Source: Vigna angularis (Eukaryota > Streptophyta > Magnoliopsida > Fabales > Fabaceae). Taken from it: a stretch of DNA of 64,000 bases. The position numbers and the translations under genes were made by a program. Position 1 is the stretch's first letter; each line of letters begins with the position of its first letter. Shown here in pieces: positions 44,602 through 55,746 of this stretch. The DNA is taken from NCBI RefSeq assembly GCF_016808095.1, contig NC_068971.1:24634131-24698130 (forward strand). Reading direction: 5' to 3'. The notes under the pieces are model-generated. The model was not told the origin of the DNA and did no database searches. It saw nothing but the letters and a program-made list of their open reading frames with translations.

Positions 44602-46068
44602 TCATTTGTCCATGGCATTTGTAGGGGCGAACTCGCGCCTTGCCAGAGTGCTGGATTGACTTTCTTCAAACTTTAAACATCCTGAATCGATCAAAGATTG
44701 CACTTTATGCTTTAAAGCCTTGCATGCCTCTGTTGAGTGTCCACACGCTCCTTCATGATAATCACACTTGGCGTTTGTGTCATAGCTCTTTGGGTACGGA
44801 GGTCGTATAGGTCTAGTTGGACAAACCTTTATGAGGTTTCTGCAGAGAAGATCTGGCAGTAACTCTGTATAGGTCATGGGGATAGGAGTGAAGCTGGCGA
44901 CCTTCTCATCACGATTGTAATTTCTTCGCTCAATGGGTCGATTGGACCCATGAGAATGTGACATTTGAGGATAGGCAATAAAATGTGAGTTAGCTCTTCG
45001 TTTTTTATCTTTCTCATGTCTAGGACCATACTCATTTAAACTCGCTACTAGTTGTGGGCCTAGTGCAATTTTTCCATTTCTTATGCCACCCTCGACCCTC
45101 TCTCCAATTACTACTATGTCAGCAAAACTTGAGGAGACACTGCTTATCATGTGTTCATAAAATGGTGGTTGTAGAGTATTCAAAAATATGGTAGTCATCT
45201 CCTTGTCGCTCAGAGGCGATTCTACTTGAACAACAATTTCTCTCCACCTTTGGGCATATTCTCTAAATGATTCAGACTCTTTCTTCACCATGTTTTGCAG
45301 TTGCATTCTGTCAGGTGTTAGATCTTTATTATATTCATACTGCCTTAGGAATGCATCAACCAGATCTTTCCATGAATAGATGTGAGTAGTTTCTAAGCGC
45401 ATGTACCAAGTCAGAGCTACGCCAATTAAACTTTCTTGGAAGATGTGAATCAAAAGTTTTTCATCGTGGGCATAAGCTGCCATTTTTCTGCAGTACATAG
45501 TTATATGGCTCCATGGGCAAGTATTTCCCCGATATTTCTCAAATTCTGGCAACCTGAACTTTGGAGGTATCACCACATCAGGAACTAAACATAGTTTTCT
45601 AGCATCTCCAAATTCAAAACTTTCTTCGCCTTCTATGGCTCTTAACCTCTTCTCAAAGACTTCTAATTTACTCTTGTCGTCCTTAAAATCTGCTGGTGTA
45701 ACGACATAAGATGAAGACTTCGTCTCAGGTTGTTTTTGCATTATCATGTTCTCAATACCTGGTTGGATTGTCTTCCCAGGAATTGTGAAAGTGGTTGCCC
45801 CAAGCTCGCCTTCTACTTCAACTGCATTACCTTCGGCCTTTTGAGTATCAAGATGCCCCAAGTCCACTCCTGATGGTGGAGTATAATTCGGGGGAAGACC
45901 ATAGGAAGGGAAAGTTTGTACTTCTGGAACTCTTTGTTGTGGTTGTTGTGCGCACGAATCTTTGGGGCTTTGTAAGGCATTCATGGCCTCTAGGATTTGA
46001 CTTATTTGTTCCTTCAGCTGTTGGATATCGACTTTCATCCCCTCTTGAACTTCTCCTTGGTTCTCCAT
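44602..46068 (-). CDS. Ogre/Tat-type Gag protein
   Basis: 488 residues from ATG 46068, uninterrupted. The N-terminus is a short coiled-coil-like segment (QQLKEQISQILEAMNAL). The retrotransposon gag capsid domain (about 165-320) contains YRGNTCPWSHITMYCRKMAA, WYMRLETTHIYSWKDLVDAF and the QRWREIVVQV block. The end carries the short C-H-H-C-like motif of Tat/Ogre gags (CDYHEGACGHSTEACKALK, about 436-454) followed by VQSLIDSGCLKF. The protein would form the virus-like particle for the element's RNA. The frame stops right after the gag end, with no protease fused or following. Confidence 0.9.
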   Translation of the reverse strand: MENQGEVQEGMKVDIQQLKEQISQILEAMNALQSPKDSCAQQPQQRVPEVQTFPSYGLPPNYTPPSGVDLGHLDTQKAEGNAVEVEGELGATTFTIPGKTIQPGIENMIMQKQPETKSSSYVVTPADFKDDKSKLEVFEKRLRAIEGEESFEFGDARKLCLVPDVVIPPKFRLPEFEKYRGNTCPWSHITMYCRKMAAYAHDEKLLIHIFQESLIGVALTWYMRLETTHIYSWKDLVDAFLRQYEYNKDLTPDRMQLQNMVKKESESFREYAQRWREIVVQVESPLSDKEMTTIFLNTLQPPFYEHMISSVSSSFADIVVIGERVEGGIRNGKIALGPQLVASLNEYGPRHEKDKKRRANSHFIAYPQMSHSHGSNRPIERRNYNRDEKVASFTPIPMTYTELLPDLLCRNLIKVCPTRPIRPPYPKSYDTNAKCDYHEGACGHSTEACKALKHKVQSLIDSGCLKFEESQSSTLARREFAPTNAMDK

Positions 46069-46347
46069 GATTTTGCCACTGGTTCGTGTCCTTTAGGATG
46101 TTTTGGAGACTTTAGCCGTATTATTATTTTTAAACTGAATTTTATTAGATGAAATAAATTAAGAAAAAGAAAATAAAAACGAAAAAAAAAAGAGAAAAGA
46201 CAAAGCAACGCAATTACTATAGTAAGAAATTATAAAGATGCGAAAACATTGCCAAATGTATAATCTGGAAATTAACATGAAACAAAGTCAATAGGACAGT
46301 CCATTCACAACATTTAAGTTCAACATTTGAGGTGTGCAAAATCACGA

Positions 46348-48246
46348 TCAACTATCATGAGCCTCAGCCATTACATTCTTCATTTCTCTTATCAGTTTCT
46401 TGCAGTAATTGAGGAAAGTTTCAACCTTCTCAGGTGGGTTAAAGATCGGCAATGCAGACTCAACATCAGCTAATAGCTTAGGGACATCCTTAATGGCTTC
46501 ATTGGCAAGGGAAGCTAGTTGTGCGAAACTTCTCTTCCAGTTTTTTATAACTCGCCCTTGTTCAACGGTATACTCCTTCATATGATTCATTAACTCTTGA
46601 TGTTTCTTCTCTGATTCAGCCCGATGCCAACGTTCCTTCTTCAGTTTTGTCACTGCTGCATTCGCCCGTTGTTCGGCGTCGTCCATTCTAATATGCATTT
46701 TGTGCAGTTCCTCTAGTACTTTTTGCTTGTCCCTCTGGGATTGGTCACACAATTGCTTCGTAACACGCTCTGATATCTCAATTATACCATATTCCCGGTC
46801 TTTCAAAGTCAGCTCAATGTTGGCCGCTACTAGCTCTTGCTTTTGTCTTATTAACAACTCCTCGTATGCTTCGCTGTTTTCCACACCTTCTTGCTTAAGA
46901 TTCTCATAATCATGTTGTAGGCTCTGAAGATTATTGGTCAACTTGATATTTTCTAGTTTCATTTGCTCGAATTCTGCCTTCAACAATTTTACTTCCTCAC
47001 TTTCAGCCTTATGAAACTGTTTTCCATAATCTAGGTTAGGAGAAGTTAACTCGAAAGGCAACTTCACTGTCCTAACCCTTTCTGCAATCCAATGGCTGTA
47101 AGGAATTCCTTCATCAATAGTCCATGGTCTGGGGTCCATTTCTGCACGAATAATGTTGCCCCAAGCATTCCTAACTTGATGAAGTACTTCAACAAAGGTT
47201 CCTTCCTCATAATAGATTTGCAATATGGCAAGAGACGCAGGTGTAGGTGATCCTCTCATAGGATGCCCAAATTGCCTTTGTGCTAACACAGGATTGTAAT
47301 TAATACAACACCTAATACCCATGAGGGGTACATTAGGGTACGTCCCGCAGTGATATATAATTTGTGATCTACGCTGCCAAGGGACACACCATTTAATTTG
47401 ATCCTCGTTTAAACTTGCACAAAGTTGTGCCCATTCATTTGCCCCTTTCACATTTGATTTACGCTGCAATAGCTCATCCATGGGGCATAGGGAATTTAAG
47501 GCATCTCCAGTCACACGGGAAATGAACCACATATACAACACTAGTAGACAGCATAACATCTTTCCTCCCTTCAGTTCATAACAACGATTAAGTGTCCCAT
47601 AAACTTCAGCCAGGACGGCAGTGACTGGATTCTCACAACGCTCTTTGTACCCCACAAATGCGTTCATGGCGGCATAGTCGACGAAATTCTTGACATTAGG
47701 AAAAAGCATGACACCATAGAGGAGAAGAGCCAATACATCCATAAACGTTTCCCAATTTTCCTCTTCAGCCAAACGATGCAAGTATCCTTTTAGGTATCCT
47801 TGGGGAAGGCCCCTCCCTTTGCCCTTGATTATGAACTTGCTTTCTAACTTCACAGGGTGTACTTTCATGATCCTTGATAGCTGCAAGATAGGGACATACT
47901 GCCCAAGGTAATTGTATGGGGCTTTTCCCTCAAGAGGTATATTTAAAATCTGCTCGAATTCTTCCACTGTTGGCACCAGTTGGAAATCTTGAAAAGTGAA
48001 ACACCTTAGTGGTGGATCATAGTACTGGGCTAAAGTGGTAATTGCTGATGTTTGGACCTCCACCTCTAACAGGCTCAACAAATTTCCATACTCCTTCTTG
48101 AATGCATCCTTTTGGGATGTCTTCATTTTCTTTACCAGTTTTCTTAGACCATCCATATTTCCTTCCTCTACTTCAATGGCTATCCTTTCCTTTAAAATGT
48201 TTGAACTTGAAGGCCGGTCAACTTCAAATTTCATGTTAATTTCCAT
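46348..48246 (-). CDS. ORF1 protein of the Ogre-like element
   Basis: 632 residues from ATG 48246, uninterrupted. The first about 400 residues contain RCFTFQDFQLVPTVEEFEQI, LAEEENWETFMDVLALLLYG and GIRCCINYNPVLAQRQFGHP. This resembles the plant-mobile-domain-like family found in legume retroelement ORF1 proteins and in free-standing plant proteins. The last about 210 residues are heptad-rich coiled coil (from about residue 415: SEEVKLLKAEFEQMKLENIK onward). The ORF ends 279 bp upstream of gag. Its role is unknown; ORF1 upstream of gag is a hallmark of Ogre-type elements. Confidence 0.85.
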   Translation of the reverse strand: MEINMKFEVDRPSSSNILKERIAIEVEEGNMDGLRKLVKKMKTSQKDAFKKEYGNLLSLLEVEVQTSAITTLAQYYDPPLRCFTFQDFQLVPTVEEFEQILNIPLEGKAPYNYLGQYVPILQLSRIMKVHPVKLESKFIIKGKGRGLPQGYLKGYLHRLAEEENWETFMDVLALLLYGVMLFPNVKNFVDYAAMNAFVGYKERCENPVTAVLAEVYGTLNRCYELKGGKMLCCLLVLYMWFISRVTGDALNSLCPMDELLQRKSNVKGANEWAQLCASLNEDQIKWCVPWQRRSQIIYHCGTYPNVPLMGIRCCINYNPVLAQRQFGHPMRGSPTPASLAILQIYYEEGTFVEVLHQVRNAWGNIIRAEMDPRPWTIDEGIPYSHWIAERVRTVKLPFELTSPNLDYGKQFHKAESEEVKLLKAEFEQMKLENIKLTNNLQSLQHDYENLKQEGVENSEAYEELLIRQKQELVAANIELTLKDREYGIIEISERVTKQLCDQSQRDKQKVLEELHKMHIRMDDAEQRANAAVTKLKKERWHRAESEKKHQELMNHMKEYTVEQGRVIKNWKRSFAQLASLANEAIKDVPKLLADVESALPIFNPPEKVETFLNYCKKLIREMKNVMAEAHDS

Positions 48247-48926
48247 TTTACCTCAAGGGCTTAGTCACAAATTTATAACTTCCTACCTAGGAGCAACAAC
48301 AAGACCATAAAAATGCATGAGAAAGACACATAATGATATAGTGATATGTACAAAGTGTTTACAAAAATAACGGTTATAAAACGACACACATCTCCCTTTG
48401 TGCCCTAGGAAGATTTAACGGTTAAGATTCAAGGTTAAGTATATGCAATCTCACAAGGATAGTTCCCTGAACCTAAATCAAGGCCACTAGAGCTATGGCT
48501 CTTTTCACTGTTTCTCCACAACAGTCAGAGTAATCAACTAGATGTGGAGACAAAAATGAAGAGAACAACCTCTAGCTGGAGTTCTCACGATAGCCAGACA
48601 GGAAGTACATCCCAGAGTGACACCGCTACACAACCCCTCTATTTCTAAGTTGCGCTCAGACCCGGGTATAGGGCCTCACTCATGATATGCATATTGTGTG
48701 GAGGGAGATTATATTGTAAAACAACAATTGCAAAAATAAACACAGATAAGTAGAAACAATTATTTCAAACATAAATAAAAAGTAAAAGAAACTCACATGC
48801 AATTATTCCAAATATTAAACATAGATAAAGACAAAGGGAATAAAAACACAAAGAAAAACCACATCGAATTCGCTTATCTAATTAAATGGCCTGACTCTCT
48901 TTCATTTCCCCAGTGGAGTCGCCATC
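48247..48926 (-). other. 5' leader and primer-binding site of the Ogre-like element
   Basis: About 660 bp between the 5' LTR and ORF1. The primer site GATGGCGACTCCACTGGGG lies immediately inside the LTR (48908-48926 on the minus strand). The matching tRNA was not verified; I recall an arginine tRNA for Ogre elements. No coding sequence was recognised. Confidence 0.65.
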
Positions 48927-51199
48927 TGTCGCAACCGGAAAAAATCGCGACGGGACGAAGATCCAAAAAAGATACGGATTTTGAAAAAAAGATTTGGAGT
49001 CGCCACCATAGTTTATTCTGGAAAACTACGGAAAAACCATAAAATGATAAGGCATGGTCTGCAAAAATGAGATTTTAAGTTCGGGAGTCGGTTACGTGTA
49101 GGGAAGGTATTAGCACCCTACAACGCCTGCCCTAAGGCAGTACCTTTAACTAAATATGCGAATATGATGTGGTTTTCAAAATATGTAACTATCCCCTAAA
49201 ATAAAATTATAAAGAAACAAAAATGTATTTTTTTAGTTTTTTGGGCCCGACAAGGATTGACCTTGCTCCTACGTATTCTCATTAAGAATGAGAAATCAGG
49301 GTTCCGTAGTTCTTTTGAAAACTGTTTGAGAAAATTGTTTGGAAAATTGTTTGGAAGATGATTTGGATTTTTGGGAGAGTGAGCCTGACAAGGACTGGCC
49401 TTGCTCCTACGTATCTCCACTTTTGATGGAGAATCAAGGATCACGTAGTTCTAGCTAGCAATATTGATTGTTGTTTGAAAATGTGGATGTTTTTAGTTTT
49501 TGAAGATTTTTATATTTTTTGGTATTTTTTGATGTAATATTTAGATTTTTTTTGCGTAATGAGCACTAGGCTGATGCGTACGATCGCACGAGCACTCACA
49601 CGATTTTTTCTTTGTTTTTTATTGTTTTGCGTAATGAGTACTAGGCTGATGCGTACGATCGCACGAGCACTCACACGGCTTTTTTATTATTTTTTATTGT
49701 TTTGCGAAATGAGTACTAGGCTGATGCGTATGATCGCACGAGCACTCATACGACTTTTTTTTGTTTATTTTATATTTTGGGTAACGAGTACTAGGCTGAT
49801 GCGTACGATCGCACAAGTACTCATACCGATATTTATTATTACATGTTTTTAAAGTTTTATATTTTTTATTTTTTTTATTAAGAAAGAGAGATGAGTTGAA
49901 ATATCTATGACGTAAAAATATCAAAAAGCATAGGATAAAATTGTGGTAGAAAATAGGATAAATTTATAAACTAAAAAATGATCAAAATGAATATAAGTAG
50001 AATGAAAAGAAAATGTGTACCTTGTTAAAGATTTGAAAGATGAAGCAAGACTTTGCTTGTAATAAGTTGTGAGAAGAGGTTGATTGATGGTGAAGAAGAT
50101 GAATTTGTAGTAGAAATGTGGTATGGGATTTACTATGTATAGAGGGATTAGGAAATAGTAAAATGTGAGAGAAAACTGAAGTAGAGTTTTGGGATGGAAT
50201 GAAGAGATTTTGAGAGAGAAGAGATGGATATTATGTAATTTTTTGTGTGTGTGAAGTGAAGAGAATGTAGGTATTTATAGAGTTAAGGATGAAGAAAGTT
50301 GATGAATAAAAATAATATAATAAGTTGGTGGAAAATTTAGATGAAATAAAATATAATAAAAAAAAGATAAATAGAAAAAGTTAATGTGGAAAATAAGTGA
50401 AAGAAATAATATAAAAAGTTTGTGGAAAAATTAGGTGAAATAAAATATAGTGAATAGTAAAAGTTAATGTGGAAAATAAATGAAAGAAATAATATAAAAA
50501 GTTGGTGGAGAAATTAGGTGTGGAAATTAAGTGAAAGAAATAATATAAAAAGGTGGTGGAGAAATTAGGTATGGAAATTAAGTGAAAGAAATAATATAAA
50601 AAGTTGGTGGAGAAAGTAGGTAAAATAAAATATAGTGAATAGTAAAAGTTAATGTGGAAAATAAGTGAAAGAAATAATATAAAAAGTTGGTGGAGAAATT
50701 AGGTGTAGAAATTAAGTGGAAGAAATAATATAAAAAGTTGGTGGAGAAATTGGGTGAAATAAAATATAGTGAATAGTAAAAGTTAATGTGGAAAATAAGT
50801 GAAAGAAATAATATAAAAAGTGGGTGGAAAAATAAGGTGGAGAAAAATGGATAATAAAAAATGTTGATGGAGAAGATATAATTAAAAAATGTAAGTGGAA
50901 TAATTAGAAAAGTTGATATATAAAATTAATATGGAAATGATGTGGAAAAAGTAAATGAAAAAGGTAGATGATGTGGAGGGTGAGGTGGATGGTGATGTGG
51001 AGAATGGGGTGTGATAAGAAAAGATGGGTGGTGAGGAAGTAAAAAAAGTGAGATTATTTTGGGCCATTGGATTAAGTGTTTAAAAGAAAATTTGGGGGTG
51101 CAAAAAGTAAAATAAATAGTATTTTTCATTTTGGTTTTTTTTTTATTTATTTATTTTTGTGATGAATTATATTTACCCGGACGAAATTGGGTATTGACA
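48927..51199 (-). repeat. 5' LTR of the Ogre-like element
   Basis: It has the same length as the 3' LTR. Differences noted by eye are A/G near 38858 versus 49348, C/A near 39646 versus 50136, A/C near 39686 versus 50176, and G/A near 40693 versus 51183. Confidence 0.95.
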
Positions 51200-51204
51200 C
51201 ATAG

Positions 51205-53640
51205 TTTTAACCCTCTAGTTTTCTGATAGAGGTTGAACTGAAGGGAAGAAAATTGAGGACTTTCTTTGATGAGTAAAAGGAGTACAAATACGTAACATGT
51301 AGTGGACCTACTTTTGGATTGTTGCTGTTATTATTTAGAGTGTGTGGAAAAGAAGTTTAGAGTGATATTGAATTAATAGTTGCAAATTGTTTTGCCTTGT
51401 GTTGTTATTGTCATCACAGAAGCGTGGCTTTACGGAAGTCCTTATAAGTGGAAGATCCCTCTAAGCCATGACTAATTGTTCTTTGGTTGCAAGGAGGACC
51501 TATAAGTAGTACTGAATTGGGTTGTGTGACATGAGCAAAAACATGAATAATCCATGATTTGAACAAATACAAACTTCACAACTCATTATGTTGGTGGCTC
51601 TGTTTCCAATTTGTGATGATTGAAAATAGTTTTTACTTATTACTTGGATTAAGAGTGAATTTCTCTTTTTTTAGTTAGGAAATGAATCAAATGATGAATC
51701 GTTTATAAATAATTTTAGAACAGAAGAAGTACAAGAAATTCATGATTTAGAGTAATTATTTTCCTTTTGTTTGGGCATGGAACTAGGAGGCAGTTGGTTT
51801 TCTCCTTGAAGATTTTGTGGTAATCAGAATGAATAGAATTTATATGTCCACCCGTTTTTGTTGATTTTCGAAGTTTTGAATTCAATATTGCAATTGTAGT
51901 TCTCATAGGGGCCTCTCCTCAAAGACCTATCACAAATTGACGATAGTGGCCTGCAAAAATCAAACAGGTAAAATATGTTTTCCATCTTCTTAATTAGAAA
52001 TGAATATACATTACACAGTTAAGAAAAAATATGAAAACTAGAGTAACATTCCAAGAATGGTAATTTTCTGTGTTATCTGATAAAATACTTGATTGTCTTG
52101 GTAGACCCTGATCATGAAAGTGATTACAAAGGAGGACTTTATAGTAACCCGTTAACAACACATCCCCCTTTGCAGATTGATGCTAACTTTGAGTAAGGCT
52201 CAATTTTTTGTAAGGACTGTAAGGTATCTTATCAATTGCACTTTCATCACTTAAAAAGCTTGGGGTGTATATTTATTCTCTCTCATATTTGGGTAAGGAA
52301 GCAGTCTATTGCAGAAGCTGTTAAGTTTCAATACCAAGAAACTCAGTAGAATTTCAATTTCTATACATCATGTTAAGGCTTCAAGTTTTGTTTCATGCGT
52401 TGCGTGTTTTTTTTGATAAATCTGCCTACTGATGCAAGTTTTTTCCCTGTTTTTAAACATTTATGTGGTTATCATATCTTGTTGAATATATACCATTGCA
52501 TCTTCTCAACATTATAACCCAGGACTTCCCTTAATTTCTTCTATAACATCTTACACAGCATAACTAAGCAATTCCATAACTGAAAAAATTCATTACATTC
52601 TAAATCTTTAAGTGGACCCTCAGGAATAGTAGTATTGTGTTTACTTCACCCATATTCTTGGTAGTTAAATTCAGAAATAGAAACGTGGCCTGGATGAGAC
52701 TATTGCTTTAGCTTTAGCAATTAGGTGAACTCCTGATAGAAAAAAGCTCTTCTTGGTAGCAGTTATTTTGGAGCAATAGCAGCAATGCTTGTTCAAAGCA
52801 CAATGAAGGACCTTTACTTGCTTCCGGCATTGCCACGCAATACAAAAAGTCCTCTATTTGATTAGTTGATGTGTAATAGAATCATCAAATTGATGATACA
52901 AGTACATTAAGATAAGACAAATAATCTTTCGAACATTATCATCTACGTGTTCCTTTTGTTTGGAACATTTTGTGTGATTATAATAGGAGTTTTGCATTCT
53001 TACGCCACAGTTTTCATTTAGTTCATCTTTAGTTAATGGTAATAACATCCTGTGATCTTTGTTGGCAAATTTGTACTTCCATTGTTTGAGTATTCTGATT
53101 TAGTTAAAGCATAATTAATAATATTTCTTACTTTAACATTTTGTTGAAAAATGTTATATTCATTTTAAGTGTACTTTTGGTTCTAGCTTAGTTCTACTAA
53201 GTATTATTACAAGTAGAGATTTATCATATATTATAATGCAAGAATTATATGCGAGAATTTTACATATACATCTATTTTTATTCCCTCATTCAAGTAGGTA
53301 TAATTTTTCATGCCAATTATTAGAATAACAACCACAAAGGGGTTGGTTTGTATTTTCTAATTTCTTTTTTCTTCTTTTTGAAGACATTTATAAACTGTAA
53401 GGATTCTTGACACCAAGAAGCATTCTTTGCCCAAGCTATCAAGTATGGTTTGTTTTTTCTTTTTAAATTATATAATAATTATTAGGCTCCAAGTTTACTA
53501 TTATAATTAACACCCTTTTATTATATGGGATAACTCTTCCCAATCAAAAACTCTCATTCCTCTTGCTCTTTACCTTTTTTCTTTGAAAAAAAAGTAAAAG
53601 AAAAAAATTACATTTCTACTTTTGACTATTGTAGAGGTGG
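51205..53640 (+). other. CACTA interior, right of the nested retrotransposon
   Basis: AT-rich. An exon-like piece at 51909-51967 is bounded by AG and GT and reads GPLLKDLSQIDDSGLQKSN; I do not recognise it. The insertion joined two sides of one exon-like frame (…EDFAVVKYIV) at the CATAG target. No other gene is visible. Confidence 0.4.
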
Positions 53641-53658
53641 TTGCTTTTCCACATAATA

Positions 53659-55572
53659 ATGGATCGGAGTTGGATAAATTTGATACGCACAAAAAATGAA
53701 TATGAGAGTGGAGTAGAACAATTTCTTGAATTTGCAAAGATGAATGTTTCAGACAATAATGGAAGATTCTATTGCCCATGTGTTAATTGTTTGAATAAGC
53801 GAAAACTATCAGTTGAAGTTATTCGAGAGCATGTTCTATGTGATGGATTCCTAAAGAGCTACACAAAGTGGACATGGCATGGTGAATTAATAGACATGCC
53901 AAGTGTAAGTGACTCTTAGGTAGCAGCAGAACAAGTTGATTTAGAGATGAGTGATCGGTTAGAGGACATGATACATGATGTCGAACCTGATTCCTTCCAA
54001 CGTGCTCATCTGTATGACAACTTGTGCACTAATGCAGAAAAACCCTTTTATCCATAATGCACTAAGTATACTCGATTGTCAGTTGTGTTAAAATTGTTCA
54101 ATGTGAAGGCAAGAAATGGGTTGACTGATAAAAGCTTCACAGAGTTGCTTGAGTTGTTGAGTGATATGCTTCCAAAAGGTAACACATTGCCAACACGCAA
54201 TTATGATGCGAAGAAGATATTGTGTCCCATGGGTATGAAGTATAAAAAAATTCATGCATGCCCAAACGACTGTATATTGTACAAGAGCGAGTTTGCCAAG
54301 TTACATCAATGTCCACAATGTGGAGTATCACGATACAAACAAAAAGAGGGTGAGTCTGAATGTGACAGTAAGAGTCCTCCTACAAAAGTCTTATGGTATC
54401 TTCCTATTGTTCCACGGTTGAAACGCTTATTTAGTAACCCAAACGATGCAAAACTCATGATATGTAGTAAAGTTATCGAAATTGAGAAGTTGGATCAATT
54501 AGAAAATGAGGTTGTGGTCATATTGTGTCAATTGGAGATGTATTTTCCTCCATCATTCTTTGATATTATGGTGCACTTGATTATTCATCTAGTAAGAGAA
54601 GTTAGAATTTGTGGTTCAGTATTCTTACGATGGATGTACCCTATTGAACGATACATGAAGATATTAAAAGGCTATGTAAAGAACCAATATCATCCTGAAG
54701 CATCAACCATTGAAAGATATATTACTGAGGAAGCTATCAAGTTTTGTACAGACTATTTATCAGATGTTGAAACTACAGGGGTACCTAGGTTTCGTTACCA
54801 TGGAAGAAGAAGTGTCGATAAGGGTACTAGAAGTGCAAAAGTTGTCACCCTGAATAGAGCTGAAATTCTACAAGCACATATGTATATATTGAATAACACT
54901 AAAGAAGTCATCCCCTACTTAAGTGCTCATAAAGATATAGTTAAGAGAAATAATCCACGAATGTCTCAAAAGTGGGTCATTAATGAGCACAACATAACCT
55001 TTTTAAAGTGGTTCAAACAACAAGTTCAAGCTGATTGTACAACTTCTGATACATTAAATTGGCTATCAAGTGAGCCAAACTTTGATGTCATATGTTGGAG
55101 TGGGTATGATATAAATAAATACACATTTCATACACAAAAAAAAGATGAAAAAAGTACCACTCAAAATAGTGGAGTAATGGTTGTGGCCGAGTCAATGCAT
55201 TTCTCGAGTTCAAAGGACAAAAATCCTGTGATGGCATTCATGTGCTACTTTGGTGTAATTGAAGATATTTGGGTGATAGCTTACACAAGTTTCAGAGTAC
55301 CTGTTTTTAAATGTAAGTGGGTTGATGGTAATACTGGCGTGAGGACTGATGATCTAGGGTTTACATTGGTTGACCTAGAAAAGGAAGGTTATACTGAAGA
55401 GCCATTTATCATGGCGTCTCAGGCAAAACAAGTGTTTTATGTCACTGATCCCGAAGACAATAGATGGTCAGTGGTTCTCCAAGGTAGAACAATGCATTAT
55501 GCTAATGACAATGATGAAGTGTTCTTGATATTAGTGAAACTCCATCTTTCTCATCAAATATGCCAACCTTGA
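53659..55572 (+). pseudogene. CACTA TNP2-type transposase with the catalytic core deleted
   Basis: One frame runs across two stops (TAG near 53917, TAA near 54056). First is the transposase-associated cysteine domain (MDRSWINLIRTKNEYESGVE; CPCVNCLN). Then comes the TNP2 start: TDKSFTELLELLSDMLPKGN, KKILCPMGMKYKKIHACPND, CPQCGVSRYK and LWYLPIVPRLKRLF. At about 54456 the frame passes directly from FSNPNDAK into ICSKVIEIEKLDQLE, the DUF4218 region (LEMYFPPSFFDIMVHLIIHL). After that comes DUF4216 (VKW-type region near 55313, FTLVDLEKEGYTEEPFI, ending LQGRTMHYAN). Full-length relatives have several hundred residues between these points, including the DDE core. The protein could bind DNA or partners but not cut. 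Confidence 0.88.
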
Positions 55573-55746
55573 ATGTCGATAATGAAGTTGACGACGTCCA
55601 TGCCATACGTGATGATCACCACGAAGGGTTGTGGGAGAACATTGCAACTTAACAATGTATAAATTGAAATTTTAGATGTATTATATATTTTGTTTTGTTA
55701 TTTTATCTATTAATTATTATTAACACTTAATGATTTATGTAGGAAA

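Larger units (their letters stand above)
38437..51199 (-). mobile_element. Ogre/Tat-like Ty3 LTR retrotransposon lacking pol, 12.8 kb
   Basis: Two 2,273-bp LTRs (38437-40709 and 48927-51199) start TGTCGCAACCGG and end GGGTATTGACA, flanked by the direct repeat CATAG (38432-38436 and 51200-51204). The element runs on the minus strand. Primer site GATGGCGACTCCACTGGGG is at 48908-48926 and purine tract AAAGAGGGGCAGC at 40710-40722. Order: LTR, ORF1 (48246-46348), gag (46068-44602), a 3' region with a hairpin minisatellite, LTR. The ORF upstream of gag and the gag type are features of the Ogre/Tat group. No protease, reverse transcriptase, RNase H or integrase was found, so it depends on a partner. 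At least four LTR differences were seen in 2,273 bp, so it is young. Confidence 0.93.

Noticed and set aside
38437..51199. Identical 2.3-kb blocks considered as segmental duplication
   Set aside because: TG...CA ends, primer site, polypurine tract and the CATAG target duplication show they are the LTRs of one element.
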